Part shown: one piece after another, positions 53,943 to 62,321 of the stretch
How positions within the stretch are numbered: the first letter of the stretch is position 1
Layout of the letters: each line of letters opens with the position of its first letter
Origin: Sulfolobales archaeon Acd1
GTDB lineage: Archaea > Thermoproteota > Thermoprotei_A > Sulfolobales > Sulfolobaceae
Length of the DNA: 64,000 nucleotides
Assembly: GCA_000389735.1 (NCBI GenBank)
Contig: APJY01000001.1
Location: 186,001 to 250,000 of the forward strand
Direction: 5' to 3'
Notes under the pieces: generated by a model
The model's input: the letters and a program-made list of their open reading frames with translations, nothing else
What the model was told of the DNA's origin: nothing
Databases searched by the model: none
Program-made: the position numbers and the translations under genes

Positions 53943-55712
53943 TTGTGCGGGATTATAGGGGTCGTGTGTCAGGAAGAGTCGAGGCGGATAGCCGAGATAA
54001 CGGTGAACGCACTCAAGAGGCTGGAGTATAGGGGTTATGATAGCGTAGGAGTGGCCTCGGTGAGCTCCCGAGGGATTGAGGTGAGGAAGGCCAAGGGTAA
54101 GGTCGATGACGTGGTTCGAATTAAGAGGATCCCCGAGCTCACAGGCTTCCTCATGATAGGTCATACGAGGTGGGCCACACACGGTCCCCCGAGCGACAAG
54201 AATGCTCACCCTCACACGGACTGTAAAGGGGAAGTAGCGGTGGTTCATAACGGCACAATAAAGAACTACAGAGAGCTCAGGGAGGAGCTCGAGTCCTTAG
54301 GGCATAAGTTCGTCAGCGAGACCGATACGGAGGTGATCCCTCACCTCATTGAGGAGTTCATGAAAAGGGGCATGGACTCCTTCAGCGCCTTCAAGGCCGC
54401 CATAAGGGCTCTGCACGGGAGTTACGCGGTTTTAGCGATCGTAAAGGGTGAAAGGAAGATCTACTTCGCGAAGAAGGACAACCCCTTGGTGATAGGCCTA
54501 GGGAACGGGATGAACTTCGTGGCGAGCGATATCCCCGCGTTCCTTGATGAGACCGATAGGGTCATCGTCCTCAAGGACGGGGAGCTGGGCTACGTCACTC
54601 CTGAGGAGGTCCACGTGGAGACCCTAGAGGGAAACGTGGTGGACGTAACTAAGCGCACCATAGTAGTCACCTGGAAGTCGGAGAGCGTCACCAAAGGGGG
54701 CTACCCCCACTTCATGCTCAAGGAAATCCACGAGTCCCCAGTGGCGGTCGAGGACACGATCAACGGTATGCTGAGCGACATGGAGACGCTTACGGAAGCG
54801 GTCAAGGCATTAGCGGAGGCCAGAAGAGTCATAGTTGTCGCCTCGGGGACCAGTTATCACGCAGGGCTTTACTTCCACGAGCTCCTGCTATCCGAAGGTT
54901 ACAACTCCCTCCCCATAATCGCGTCAGAGTATTACACAGTAAAGGCGAACCCCTCAGACGTCGTGCTGGCGATCAGTCAAAGCGGGGAAACGTTAGACGT
55001 CGTGCAGGCGGTTAAGTCCTTCAAGACCAAGGGAGCCAAAGTGATTTCCTTAACCAACGTGATCGGGAGCGCGTTGGCCAGGGAGAGCGACGTAGCCCTA
55101 TACATGAGGGCTGGGCCCGAAATCGGGGTAGCAGCAACTAAGACCTTCGTCTCACAGTTGGCCTCACTGGCTTTGCTATTTTCCGAACTCACTGGGAGCT
55201 TCAAGGAAGAGATCAAGAAGATACGGTCAATCTTGGAGAGAACCATAGAAACTTACGAGGGTATCTCGAAGGAATGGGGCGAGGAGCTGGCGAAGAAAAG
55301 CAACGCGTATTACTTAGGCAGGGGTTTAGGACTCCCCCTCGCCATGGAGGGAGCGTTGAAGATTAAGGAGGTTGCCTACGTTCACGCCGAGGCATACCCT
55401 GCCGGCGAGAGTAAGCATGGCCCCATAGCTCTGGTCAGTCCCGGCTTTCCAGTCTTTTTCATAAACGTCGACAAGAGTGACCTATTGTTGAACAACCACG
55501 CCGAAATGAAGGCGAGGGGCGCGGAGACCTTCGCGATAAGCTCCAACGTCGCTCTGGGAGCCGATCACGAAATCGTTTTGGGCCTCTCCGATTTCCTCTC
55601 GACCTTCGCCGTGGCTCCCATAATTCAGCTGGTGAGTTATTACGCGGCCGTAACTAGGGGCTACGATCCCGATAAGCCCAGGAACCTGGCCAAAACGGTG
55701 ACTGTGGAGTGA
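53943..55712 (+). CDS. glmS: Glutamine-fructose-6-phosphate aminotransferase
   Basis: 589 residues. N-terminal class II glutaminase with Cys2 (MCGIIGVV) and GHTRWATHGPPSDKNAHPH, then two SIS domains (SGTSYHAGLYFHELL, ISQSGETLDVVQAV). It makes glucosamine-6-phosphate for the sugar part of surface glycoproteins. Start TTG 53943, fixed by the need for Cys at position 2. The last bases overlap the GTG of the next gene (GTGA), and a GlmU-like gene follows, so this is a sugar-nucleotide operon. Confidence 0.95.
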   Translation: MCGIIGVVCQEESRRIAEITVNALKRLEYRGYDSVGVASVSSRGIEVRKAKGKVDDVVRIKRIPELTGFLMIGHTRWATHGPPSDKNAHPHTDCKGEVAVVHNGTIKNYRELREELESLGHKFVSETDTEVIPHLIEEFMKRGMDSFSAFKAAIRALHGSYAVLAIVKGERKIYFAKKDNPLVIGLGNGMNFVASDIPAFLDETDRVIVLKDGELGYVTPEEVHVETLEGNVVDVTKRTIVVTWKSESVTKGGYPHFMLKEIHESPVAVEDTINGMLSDMETLTEAVKALAEARRVIVVASGTSYHAGLYFHELLLSEGYNSLPIIASEYYTVKANPSDVVLAISQSGETLDVVQAVKSFKTKGAKVISLTNVIGSALARESDVALYMRAGPEIGVAATKTFVSQLASLALLFSELTGSFKEEIKKIRSILERTIETYEGISKEWGEELAKKSNAYYLGRGLGLPLAMEGALKIKEVAYVHAEAYPAGESKHGPIALVSPGFPVFFINVDKSDLLLNNHAEMKARGAETFAISSNVALGADHEIVLGLSDFLSTFAVAPIIQLVSYYAAVTRGYDPDKPRNLAKTVTVE

Positions 55713-57130
55713 GGAAAGGCTTTTCCCTTGGCCGTTCTCGTTACACCTTAATAGTCCTAACGTTGATAGTCGCTCTCAGCCTGTCGTTCGGGATTGCTTC
55801 CGCCTATCAATGTTTGCCCCTCTCGGTTCCTCATTCTTCGTTCGATAAAACCTACGCGTTGGAGGGCTTATACAACGTGATTGTCGTTAACGATACTCCT
55901 TACTTCGTGCTTCAGGCCGGGAAAAACTTCACGGTGTTCGACTATAACGGGCAAAGCGTAATTTCGGGAATGGGTTTCTTGGGAATTTACCCTTCGTCCA
56001 TAGGCCTGGTGGTCGGGAGCAAGTACTACTTTTACCTGAACGGACAGCCCATAATGCGGAGTCCGGGCCTTTTCGTGGGTGGAGGGGCTTACAGGGATTA
56101 CGTTTGGGCTATCCTGAGTAACGGCTCTGTCATGGTCTGGACTCCGAACGGGGGGTACCTAGTGAACGCGTACGGGATCCCTAAGGGCTTACTGTTCTTC
56201 AACAACTTCTCGGCCTTCGTCAACGGTACGGTGAGTTATCTCTTCACCACACACGTCAACGCTCCCACCTACCAGGAATACTTCTTCGCGGTAGTCAACA
56301 CCGGTTTACCAGGAGAGGTAAACCTCACGGAAGCCAAGGTTTATCATATATACGTCAGCTACACTGTACCCGTCTCTTACGGTTTCCTGGACGGAAAACC
56401 CTACTTCCTAGGATACAACATCACGACTGACTCCACGATCCTCTACTACAACGGCCAACTCCACACTTTCGAGGGCTTACCTAGGCTGTTGGCCAACTTT
56501 ACCGTGCCGTTTTACGTGATTCAACAGGGCGGTGATAAGTACTTGACGCTGTTCGCCAACAGCAGCTCCTTCGAGTTCAGCCTCAACGGAACTCTGAGGG
56601 TCTTTTATACGTGGAACGAAGTCTACTTCTACGGGATAAGCGGGAACAGGACCTACGTGCTGGAGCCGTTCGGGACGCCTGAAGTCTTCAACGCCTCACA
56701 ACCCCTGAGCCTAGTCGTTGGTAACAGGAGCTTCGTCCTCACCGCCCTGACGACGAAAGGGTTCAAGGCCTTCGTTAACCTCTCGTGGAACTCTGGCATG
56801 GTGCTCCAAACAATATCCCTGAACAACGGTTACTGGACAGTCTACTTGGCTTACCCTGACTATTATCAACGTCTAACTGTGTCCACGAACGGCTCAGGTT
56901 ACATAAGCGTACCTCCAGAAACGGAAGTGTACCCCAACACCAGATACGATCCTCTCATATTCTGTAGCTTCAAGCTGCCGAACTCTACCGGGTTCATATA
57001 CAACGTTACATCAACGACTTCAACGAATACGGGCTTTCACGAGGTTCCCTATACGTATTATATTATAGTAGGCGTCGCGGTTATAATTACAGCCTATGCA
57101 GGCCTTGTTGCTCTCCGCCGGAAGAGGTGA
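55709..57130 (+). CDS. Glycosylated surface protein with C-terminal membrane anchor
   Basis: 473 residues. Signal peptide LIVLTLIVALSLSFGIASAYQC, a long beta-rich extracellular region with many N-x-S/T sites (NGSV, NFSA, NGTV, NLTE, NITT, NSSS, NLSW, NGSG) and a C-terminal helix YYIIVGVAVIITAYAGLVAL ending in RRKR. Looks like a beta-propeller-type or S-layer-associated protein; no family recognised. Start GTG 55709 overlaps the glmS stop, and the end overlaps the GlmU-like gene by 35 bases, so a surface protein sits inside the amino-sugar operon. Confidence 0.75.
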   Translation: MRKGFSLGRSRYTLIVLTLIVALSLSFGIASAYQCLPLSVPHSSFDKTYALEGLYNVIVVNDTPYFVLQAGKNFTVFDYNGQSVISGMGFLGIYPSSIGLVVGSKYYFYLNGQPIMRSPGLFVGGGAYRDYVWAILSNGSVMVWTPNGGYLVNAYGIPKGLLFFNNFSAFVNGTVSYLFTTHVNAPTYQEYFFAVVNTGLPGEVNLTEAKVYHIYVSYTVPVSYGFLDGKPYFLGYNITTDSTILYYNGQLHTFEGLPRLLANFTVPFYVIQQGGDKYLTLFANSSSFEFSLNGTLRVFYTWNEVYFYGISGNRTYVLEPFGTPEVFNASQPLSLVVGNRSFVLTALTTKGFKAFVNLSWNSGMVLQTISLNNGYWTVYLAYPDYYQRLTVSTNGSGYISVPPETEVYPNTRYDPLIFCSFKLPNSTGFIYNVTSTTSTNTGFHEVPYTYYIIVGVAVIITAYAGLVALRRKR

Positions 57131-58154
57131 GGGCCTCCTACCTTACACTCTACACGTCCAGAAGGAGGCGATTAGGATAACGGGAAGGGCCGTAATCAGC
57201 TTCCCCATACTGGGCCTAAAGGCAGTGGGAGTTAACGAGTTCGTGGTGGTCGTCAATGAAAGAGCCTCACAGATCGAGGAGGTCCTAGAGGAGCTGGACG
57301 TCTCTTACGAGACCGTGACTCAAACCAGCCCAGGCCTAATAGGGGCCATTAAGGACGGGCTCAAGAAGGTAAGCGGGGATCGTTATGTCCTAGCGTTTGG
57401 CGACATAGTGGCGCCAACGGAGTTCTATAGGGGTCTAATGGACAACAGCGCCTACGGCAAGGAGGCGGTTATATCGATGGTTCCCGTCTCGAAGGGCGAG
57501 CAGACCTACGGAACAATGACCTTTGAGGGCGGCCAAATCAAGATTGGCAAGTCCTCCTTGGCGCTGGGAGGTGCCTACGTTCTACCCAGAGTGGAATTCG
57601 ACGACCTCTACGCGTTCATAGAACAGCTCTCGAGGGAGGGAAAGGTGAGCTTTTTCGTGTGGTCTGGGATGTGGCTAGACGTAGGTTATCCCGAGGATCT
57701 CATAATGGCGATACAGGAGCTGCTCGAGGGTAGGGGAAGCGTCATAGGCAAAGAGGCTAAGCTCAAACAGGGAGTGGTGGTAGAGAACAGCGTCATAGAG
57801 GACGGGGCGACAATCGAGAATTACGCGGTGATCAAGAACTCTTACGTAGGGAGGGACGCGTACGTGGGGGACTTCGCCCTGGTGAGGAGCTTCTCGTCCA
57901 TCGAGGAGGGATCCTCCGTGGGAGCCTACGCCGAGATAGCGCACTCGTTAATAGGCAGGAGGGCTAAGGTAAGCTCGAAGGCCTACCTCAGCTACACCGT
58001 GGTCGGGGACAACGCTGACGTAGGGTCTGCAGTCATAACGATAAGTTACCCTGGCAGGCCGGTCAGGGGGAAGGAGGCCAAGTTAGGGGCCCTCATTTCG
58101 CCAGGACAAAGGGTGGAACACGGCAGGATCCTTCAGGCAGGCTTCAGGGCCTGA
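57096..58154 (+). CDS. GlmU-like sugar nucleotidyltransferase/left-handed beta-helix protein
   Basis: 352 residues. The N-terminal half is a Rossmann-type nucleotidyltransferase and the C-terminal half has hexapeptide repeats (left-handed beta-helix, from about residue 215: VVENSVIEDGATIENYAVIK). The key loop reads LLSAGRGEGLLPYT instead of the usual AAGxGTRLxPLT, so the Arg is missing, while a Lys in VQKEA and GDI remain. With glmS upstream it may be the archaeal UDP-GlcNAc route enzyme (GlmU-like), possibly with only acetyltransferase activity. Confidence 0.75.
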   Translation: MQALLLSAGRGEGLLPYTLHVQKEAIRITGRAVISFPILGLKAVGVNEFVVVVNERASQIEEVLEELDVSYETVTQTSPGLIGAIKDGLKKVSGDRYVLAFGDIVAPTEFYRGLMDNSAYGKEAVISMVPVSKGEQTYGTMTFEGGQIKIGKSSLALGGAYVLPRVEFDDLYAFIEQLSREGKVSFFVWSGMWLDVGYPEDLIMAIQELLEGRGSVIGKEAKLKQGVVVENSVIEDGATIENYAVIKNSYVGRDAYVGDFALVRSFSSIEEGSSVGAYAEIAHSLIGRRAKVSSKAYLSYTVVGDNADVGSAVITISYPGRPVRGKEAKLGALISPGQRVEHGRILQAGFRA

Positions 58155-58165
58155 GTCTCGAGAGG

Positions 58166-58173
58166 CTTTAAAT
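58166..58173 (+). promoter_or_regulatory. TATA-like box of the surface protein gene at 58201
   Basis: CTTTAAAT lies 28-35 bases before TTG 58201, the leaderless spacing. Confidence 0.45.
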
Positions 58174-58200
58174 CGGATGCGTTTTTAGCTTACATCGGCT

Positions 58201-58968
58201 TTGTCGATCTGGACTATAGTCGGCGTCGCGGCTCTAGTCGTTATAATTATCGCTGGTGCACTGATGTATCAAACCGCGACAAACATAAGGACTTCCGTTT
58301 CCGTAGTTAAGCTCGTTATAAGCCCTAACGGTCCTGTGATAGCCTTCCTGAACTTCAGCGTTCACAACGGGGGACTACTCCCTTTCTCCGCGTCTTACAC
58401 GATGACATTACTGTACGGAACTCATGAGATAACGAAGAACTTCACGGTGAGCGTGGGAGGTGGCGGAACGCAAAGCTTCATCTTCGGGATACCCCTTAAC
58501 TCGTCACTTATCACCGTCAGTCTCAGTGGCTCTGGGATTTACGATTACAGGCATTCGGAGGATCTCACTAGTTTAGTTCTAGACCTCCAAAGGCTTTACG
58601 TGTACTCGACCATCAGCGTCGAGCCCCCCACATATAAGGGAGGTTACATACAGGAGAGGGAGTTAAGCGAACCCATCAACTACAGCTTCAGTATCATCTT
58701 ACTTAACGTGACTGACTACCTTAACGGCTCCAAACTGTACTTTGTGAAAATAGAGTTCTCCCCGTTATCTAAAGGGGGAATTAGTATAAACAGTACGGCG
58801 AAGATTTACCTCAGCACGAACGTCAGCAAACCGGTCGAGCTGACCCTCTTCCCTTACGGGAAGGCCGAGGCCACAATAGTTACACAGTACCCGTTCTTCA
58901 ATATGAACTTCAGCGTGCTAGAGGGCAACGCACGGTTAGGTTACGGCTTTTACAACGTGTCCGTCTAG
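58201..58968 (+). CDS. Membrane-anchored surface protein
   Basis: 255 residues, start TTG 58201. One N-terminal helix (WTIVGVAALVVIIIAGALMY) and an extracellular, beta-rich remainder with N-x-S/T sites (NFSV, NFTV, NSSL, NYSF, NVTD, NGSK, NSTA, NVSK). No family recognised. Likely a secreted or membrane-anchored glycoprotein. Stands between the sugar operon and the tRNA. Confidence 0.7.
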   Translation: MSIWTIVGVAALVVIIIAGALMYQTATNIRTSVSVVKLVISPNGPVIAFLNFSVHNGGLLPFSASYTMTLLYGTHEITKNFTVSVGGGGTQSFIFGIPLNSSLITVSLSGSGIYDYRHSEDLTSLVLDLQRLYVYSTISVEPPTYKGGYIQERELSEPINYSFSIILLNVTDYLNGSKLYFVKIEFSPLSKGGISINSTAKIYLSTNVSKPVELTLFPYGKAEATIVTQYPFFNMNFSVLEGNARLGYGFYNVSV

Positions 58969-58976
58969 GCGGTAAG

Positions 58977-58984
58977 ATTTAAAT
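58977..58984 (+). promoter_or_regulatory. TATA-like box of tRNA-Gly
   Basis: ATTTAAAT ends 24 bases before the mature 5' end of the tRNA, placing the transcript start at or next to the tRNA. A second TATA-like TTATAAAC (58989-58996) is too close. Confidence 0.55.
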
Positions 58985-59007
58985 GAGTTATAAACAAGTC
59001 ACAAATT

Positions 59008-59084
<77 letters not shown>

Positions 59085-59271
59085 TAGAGGTTTTCATCTC
59101 AGACGCCTTCTTGTATCTCTGGCTTCAGGAGGTCTCAAAGACGTCAATGAGGCCAACTTAACTTCCTCGAGCTTTTTATTCGGAGAACGGACGCAATGTT
59201 TCCCTCACGTCTACGGATACTTGTGTAACATAATCTAACGTAATCGTGGTCGTGGTTTGCAAAGTAGTCGC

Positions 59272-59279
59272 CTTTAATG
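59272..59279 (+). promoter_or_regulatory. TATA-like box of the hydrogenase operon
   Basis: CTTTAATG lies 22-29 bases before ATG 59301; leaderless spacing. Confidence 0.4.
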
Positions 59280-59300
59280 GCACTTACGTGACATATACAT

Positions 59301-59804
59301 ATGGACTACTGCACGGCGCTTAGGGAGGTGTTAAAGCACAGCATAGTCTGGATAGAGGCTCAATCGTGCTCAGGAGAAACGGTGATGATTCTAAGGTCCG
59401 GCTGTCAGGGCCTGGAGGACCTTTTCTTCCATTCTTCTCCCGTGAAGTTCGTCTCGCTTTTCTGCGAGGAAAAATCGGGAAAAGAGATTCTAGAGAATAT
59501 TTTACAAATGACCGACTTCGTCCTGGTAATCGAGGGTGCCATCCCTTCCGACGACTCACTCTGCACGTTTGGCGGGTACTCCTGTACTCAGGTCATAAAG
59601 CTCCTGGCCGAGAGGGCGCATAGCGTAGTAGCTGTAGGCTCTTGCGCGGTTAACGGTGGTATACTCAGGGAGGCGGGCAGTAAAGGGGTTAAGGAGGTGA
59701 TCGGTGATAGGAAGAAGGTCTTCGAGGTTCCAGGCTGTCCAGCTTCCCCTCAAATGATGGTCGCGACGATCTACTACGCGTTGGGTGGGAAGGGTGGAGC
59801 TTGA
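59301..59804 (+). CDS. [NiFe] hydrogenase small subunit (short, no Tat signal)
   Basis: 167 residues, with only the proximal [4Fe-4S] domain and no twin-arginine signal or C-terminal cluster domain, so it is cytosolic. Family motifs [25 protein letters not shown] (Cys115) and VPGCPASP (Cys146) are present. The usual CTGC proximal motif reads Cys23-Ser-Gly-Glu26, so one of four cluster cysteines is missing. It resembles group 2-type small subunits such as 2e of Sulfolobales. The end overlaps the large subunit by 20 bases. Confidence 0.88.
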   Translation: MDYCTALREVLKHSIVWIEAQSCSGETVMILRSGCQGLEDLFFHSSPVKFVSLFCEEKSGKEILENILQMTDFVLVIEGAIPSDDSLCTFGGYSCTQVIKLLAERAHSVVAVGSCAVNGGILREAGSKGVKEVIGDRKKVFEVPGCPASPQMMVATIYYALGGKGGA

Positions 59805-61326
59805 CCTGGAACCTATAAGCAGAATAGAGGGGCACTTGGGGGTCCACGTTAAGGTCGAGGACGGGGAGTACGTCGACGCGAGAGTAAAGGTGACGATGTA
59901 CCGGGGGTTCGAGAGTCTGCTCAAGGGGAAGGACCTTCACTTGGCGCCAAACGTGGCAGGTAAGATCTGCGGGGTTTGTGGAGCGACGCACACTTTGGTG
60001 TCAACCGAGGCCCTGGAAATGGCTTACGGCGTATACCCCTCGTCAGATGCCATCAAGTTCAGGAACATCGCGTACTCGCTGGCCGATATCATGTACAACA
60101 ACGTAACAGTCGTGTACCTGTTTCAGGCTATCGATTACTCCGCCGAGGTCGTTAAGAAGCACACCCCCAGCGTTTACGAGAGGGCGAAAGAAACTAACTG
60201 CGAGTTCAGGGACGTTCACGGATACCCTAAGGTCTCATCCATATTAGATAATTTGTATTTCGGTAAGGAAATATACAGGTCGGCTTTCCGCGTCCAGACC
60301 GCACTCAGGGACTTGGCAACGGCCATATGGCTCAGGTACCCTCAGCCCCTTAGCCTCAAGCCCGGTACCATAACAATCAGGGATCCATCTATAGCGGAAA
60401 AGGTCAAGAAATTCATGAAGGAAGATAGAGAGATAGAAAAACTCTTCTACATAATGGCAGAATTAAGGGAGTTCTTCGCGGGTTACAAGAGGATAGAGGA
60501 TGACTACGTAACGTACGGGCTCTTAGAAAGCGACGAATACGACGCCGATTACGAGGGCATGGACGAGTGGGGGAGCAAGAGGGAGTTCCCTGCAGCCCTA
60601 ATAATAAACGGGGAGCTAGTGGAGGACAGGCTCTCCAAGATCCTTCTAAGTGTTAGGGTTTACGTGGACGGCACGCCCTACGAGGACTGGGATAGGGAGT
60701 ACGAGAGGGACGAACTGGGGAACGAGTTAGATAGGAGACACCCCTGGAACAAGGAGACTAAGCTCAAGGGCAAAATCGTGATAAACAACTTCGTACCGAC
60801 AGTGAAGCAATACTATAACGGTAAGGAATACATGCCCACCACCGGGGACATAGCGAGACTTTATGCCTATAGGCTGAAGAAGGGCAAAATAAGGGCCTTG
60901 GGCTACGAGTGGGAGCCCAGGGGCAACACCGTAATGGAAAGGACCTTCGCGAGGATCTTCACCGTGGCGTACCTTAAGGAGTATCTACAACAGATAGAGG
61001 TCAGCGGCACAGACCTTAGCCCGAGGAAGGGCAAAAGGGGTTACAGGCTCGCGGTGGGCGCCCATGACGCGCCTAGGGGGGCCAACGCTCACTGGTTAAT
61101 AACGGACGGGAACAAAGTGCTGAGGTACCAAATAATAACGCCCAGCGATAGGAACTTCAGCCCCAACTTAGGTCCGGTGGAGAGATCGATAATCGGTCAG
61201 AAAGTGACCGAGGAGGCCGGGGTTTCTGGACTGGACGCGTTGAGGATAGTGAGGAGTTTCGACCCGTGCTCCGCCTGTGCCGTCCATTTAGAATACAAAA
61301 ATAACATAATAAAGCTTCTAGTTTGA
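59785..61326 (+). CDS. [NiFe] hydrogenase large subunit
   Basis: 513 residues. RIEGH near the start, the L1 motif ICGVCGATH (Cys62, Cys65) and the L2 motif DPCSACAVH (Cys495, Cys498, His501) are complete for the NiFe site. A 12-residue tail after His501 should be removed by a maturation protease, as usual. It lacks transmembrane parts. Start GTG 59785. No hyp genes, endopeptidase or cytochrome b are in the window. With the small subunit it forms a two-gene hydrogen-oxidising enzyme. Confidence 0.95.
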   Translation: MGRVELDLEPISRIEGHLGVHVKVEDGEYVDARVKVTMYRGFESLLKGKDLHLAPNVAGKICGVCGATHTLVSTEALEMAYGVYPSSDAIKFRNIAYSLADIMYNNVTVVYLFQAIDYSAEVVKKHTPSVYERAKETNCEFRDVHGYPKVSSILDNLYFGKEIYRSAFRVQTALRDLATAIWLRYPQPLSLKPGTITIRDPSIAEKVKKFMKEDREIEKLFYIMAELREFFAGYKRIEDDYVTYGLLESDEYDADYEGMDEWGSKREFPAALIINGELVEDRLSKILLSVRVYVDGTPYEDWDREYERDELGNELDRRHPWNKETKLKGKIVINNFVPTVKQYYNGKEYMPTTGDIARLYAYRLKKGKIRALGYEWEPRGNTVMERTFARIFTVAYLKEYLQQIEVSGTDLSPRKGKRGYRLAVGAHDAPRGANAHWLITDGNKVLRYQIITPSDRNFSPNLGPVERSIIGQKVTEEAGVSGLDALRIVRSFDPCSACAVHLEYKNNIIKLLV

Positions 61327-61479
61327 GCTCATTTTTCAAATTTCATGTTATTTCATATACAAACGTGTGTGTATATAGTGCCTTGAGGTAGTCGAAGATA
61401 TGATGGCACACGTGTCCGTCTTCAAAGGAGAGTTACAATTAATTTGTAAGCGATTTTATCCTCAACTTTTCCAAAAAAG

Positions 61480-61487
61480 TTTATAAA
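61480..61487 (+). promoter_or_regulatory. TATA-like box of the diiron protein gene
   Basis: TTTATAAA in GTTTATAAACTT lies 22-29 bases before ATG 61509; it gives this gene a promoter of its own, separate from the hydrogenase operon. Confidence 0.55.
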
Positions 61488-61508
61488 CTTAATATATTTT
61501 CACAGCAT

Positions 61509-62147
61509 ATGGACGCTAACTGGAAACAGGTTCCGATTGAGGTAAGGGAAGGAATTAGGTATCTTTCTGCCCACTTCTATCCAGAAAGCCTGATGTGGAG
61601 ATGGAGCGAGCTCAAAAGGCTAGCCTTCAGCTCGGCGAAAACGGTTAAACAATACTCCCTTCAGCAAGTAATAGAAGAGCTAGAGCACTTCGATTTCTTC
61701 AGGGAATACTTCAAGGAGGAGCCTCTAAGCAACGTGAAGTTGCCTCAGTCCTATATAGAGCTCTTCGACGGGCTCGTAGAGGACTTCAAGTCGCCAAACT
61801 GGAAGGACAGGGTAGCCGCCAGGTTCCACATGATCACCGAGGGCGTCTTAGCGACGGTGGGCCTCAAAATACTGAACGAGACCTCGAGGAAGCATGGGCT
61901 GAACAAATTCAACGAAGGGATCAGGGTCATCATAGAGGACGAGGCGAGGCACGTGAACTTCGGGTTCTCCCTAATTGAGGACAAGGAGTACGTAATGAGG
62001 CGAGTAGAAGAGCTATTCCCCCTAGCGGTTAGAATAGTCAAAGACGGGAAGGAGAAGATCGAGCCATTAGGTTACAGCGTCGATGAGCTGATCGGCTTAA
62101 TGGAAGAGCTCAAGAGACCCAGAATAGAGAAAATCAAGGCGCTTTGA
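61509..62147 (+). CDS. Ferritin-like diiron protein
   Basis: 212 residues, a helical bundle. Likely diiron ligands are a Glu in WRWSELKRL, EELEH (ExxH), the Glu in ITEGV and EDEARHV (second ExxH), the usual E...ExxH...E...ExxH pattern of R2/ferritin-like oxidases. Could be an oxidase, oxygenase or oxygen-scavenging protein; function unknown. Next to the hydrogenase but with its own promoter. Confidence 0.72.
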   Translation: MDANWKQVPIEVREGIRYLSAHFYPESLMWRWSELKRLAFSSAKTVKQYSLQQVIEELEHFDFFREYFKEEPLSNVKLPQSYIELFDGLVEDFKSPNWKDRVAARFHMITEGVLATVGLKILNETSRKHGLNKFNEGIRVIIEDEARHVNFGFSLIEDKEYVMRRVEELFPLAVRIVKDGKEKIEPLGYSVDELIGLMEELKRPRIEKIKAL

Positions 62148-62288
62148 GCTCTATTTGTCAGTCTTTTACGAAGATCTCCCCATGAAATTAAAGTATTAAA
62201 CAGAAATATTAAATTTATTCTATAATGTTATAAAAGAGAATCGTATAGACTTGGTCAAATTCAAAGCTTACCCGAAGTCCCTTATCAA

Positions 62289-62296
62289 GTTATATT
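62289..62296 (+). promoter_or_regulatory. TATA-like box of the membrane AAA gene
   Basis: GTTATATT lies 26-33 bases before GTG 62322 and supports that start, as no ATG is near. Confidence 0.5.
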
Positions 62297-62321
62297 CCCT
62301 CGCCCGGTAATACATCTCTCA

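Noticed and set aside
61398-61415. TATGATGG as C box of a guide RNA in the hydrogenase-diiron gap
   Set aside because: No D box at a suitable distance and no promoter before it.
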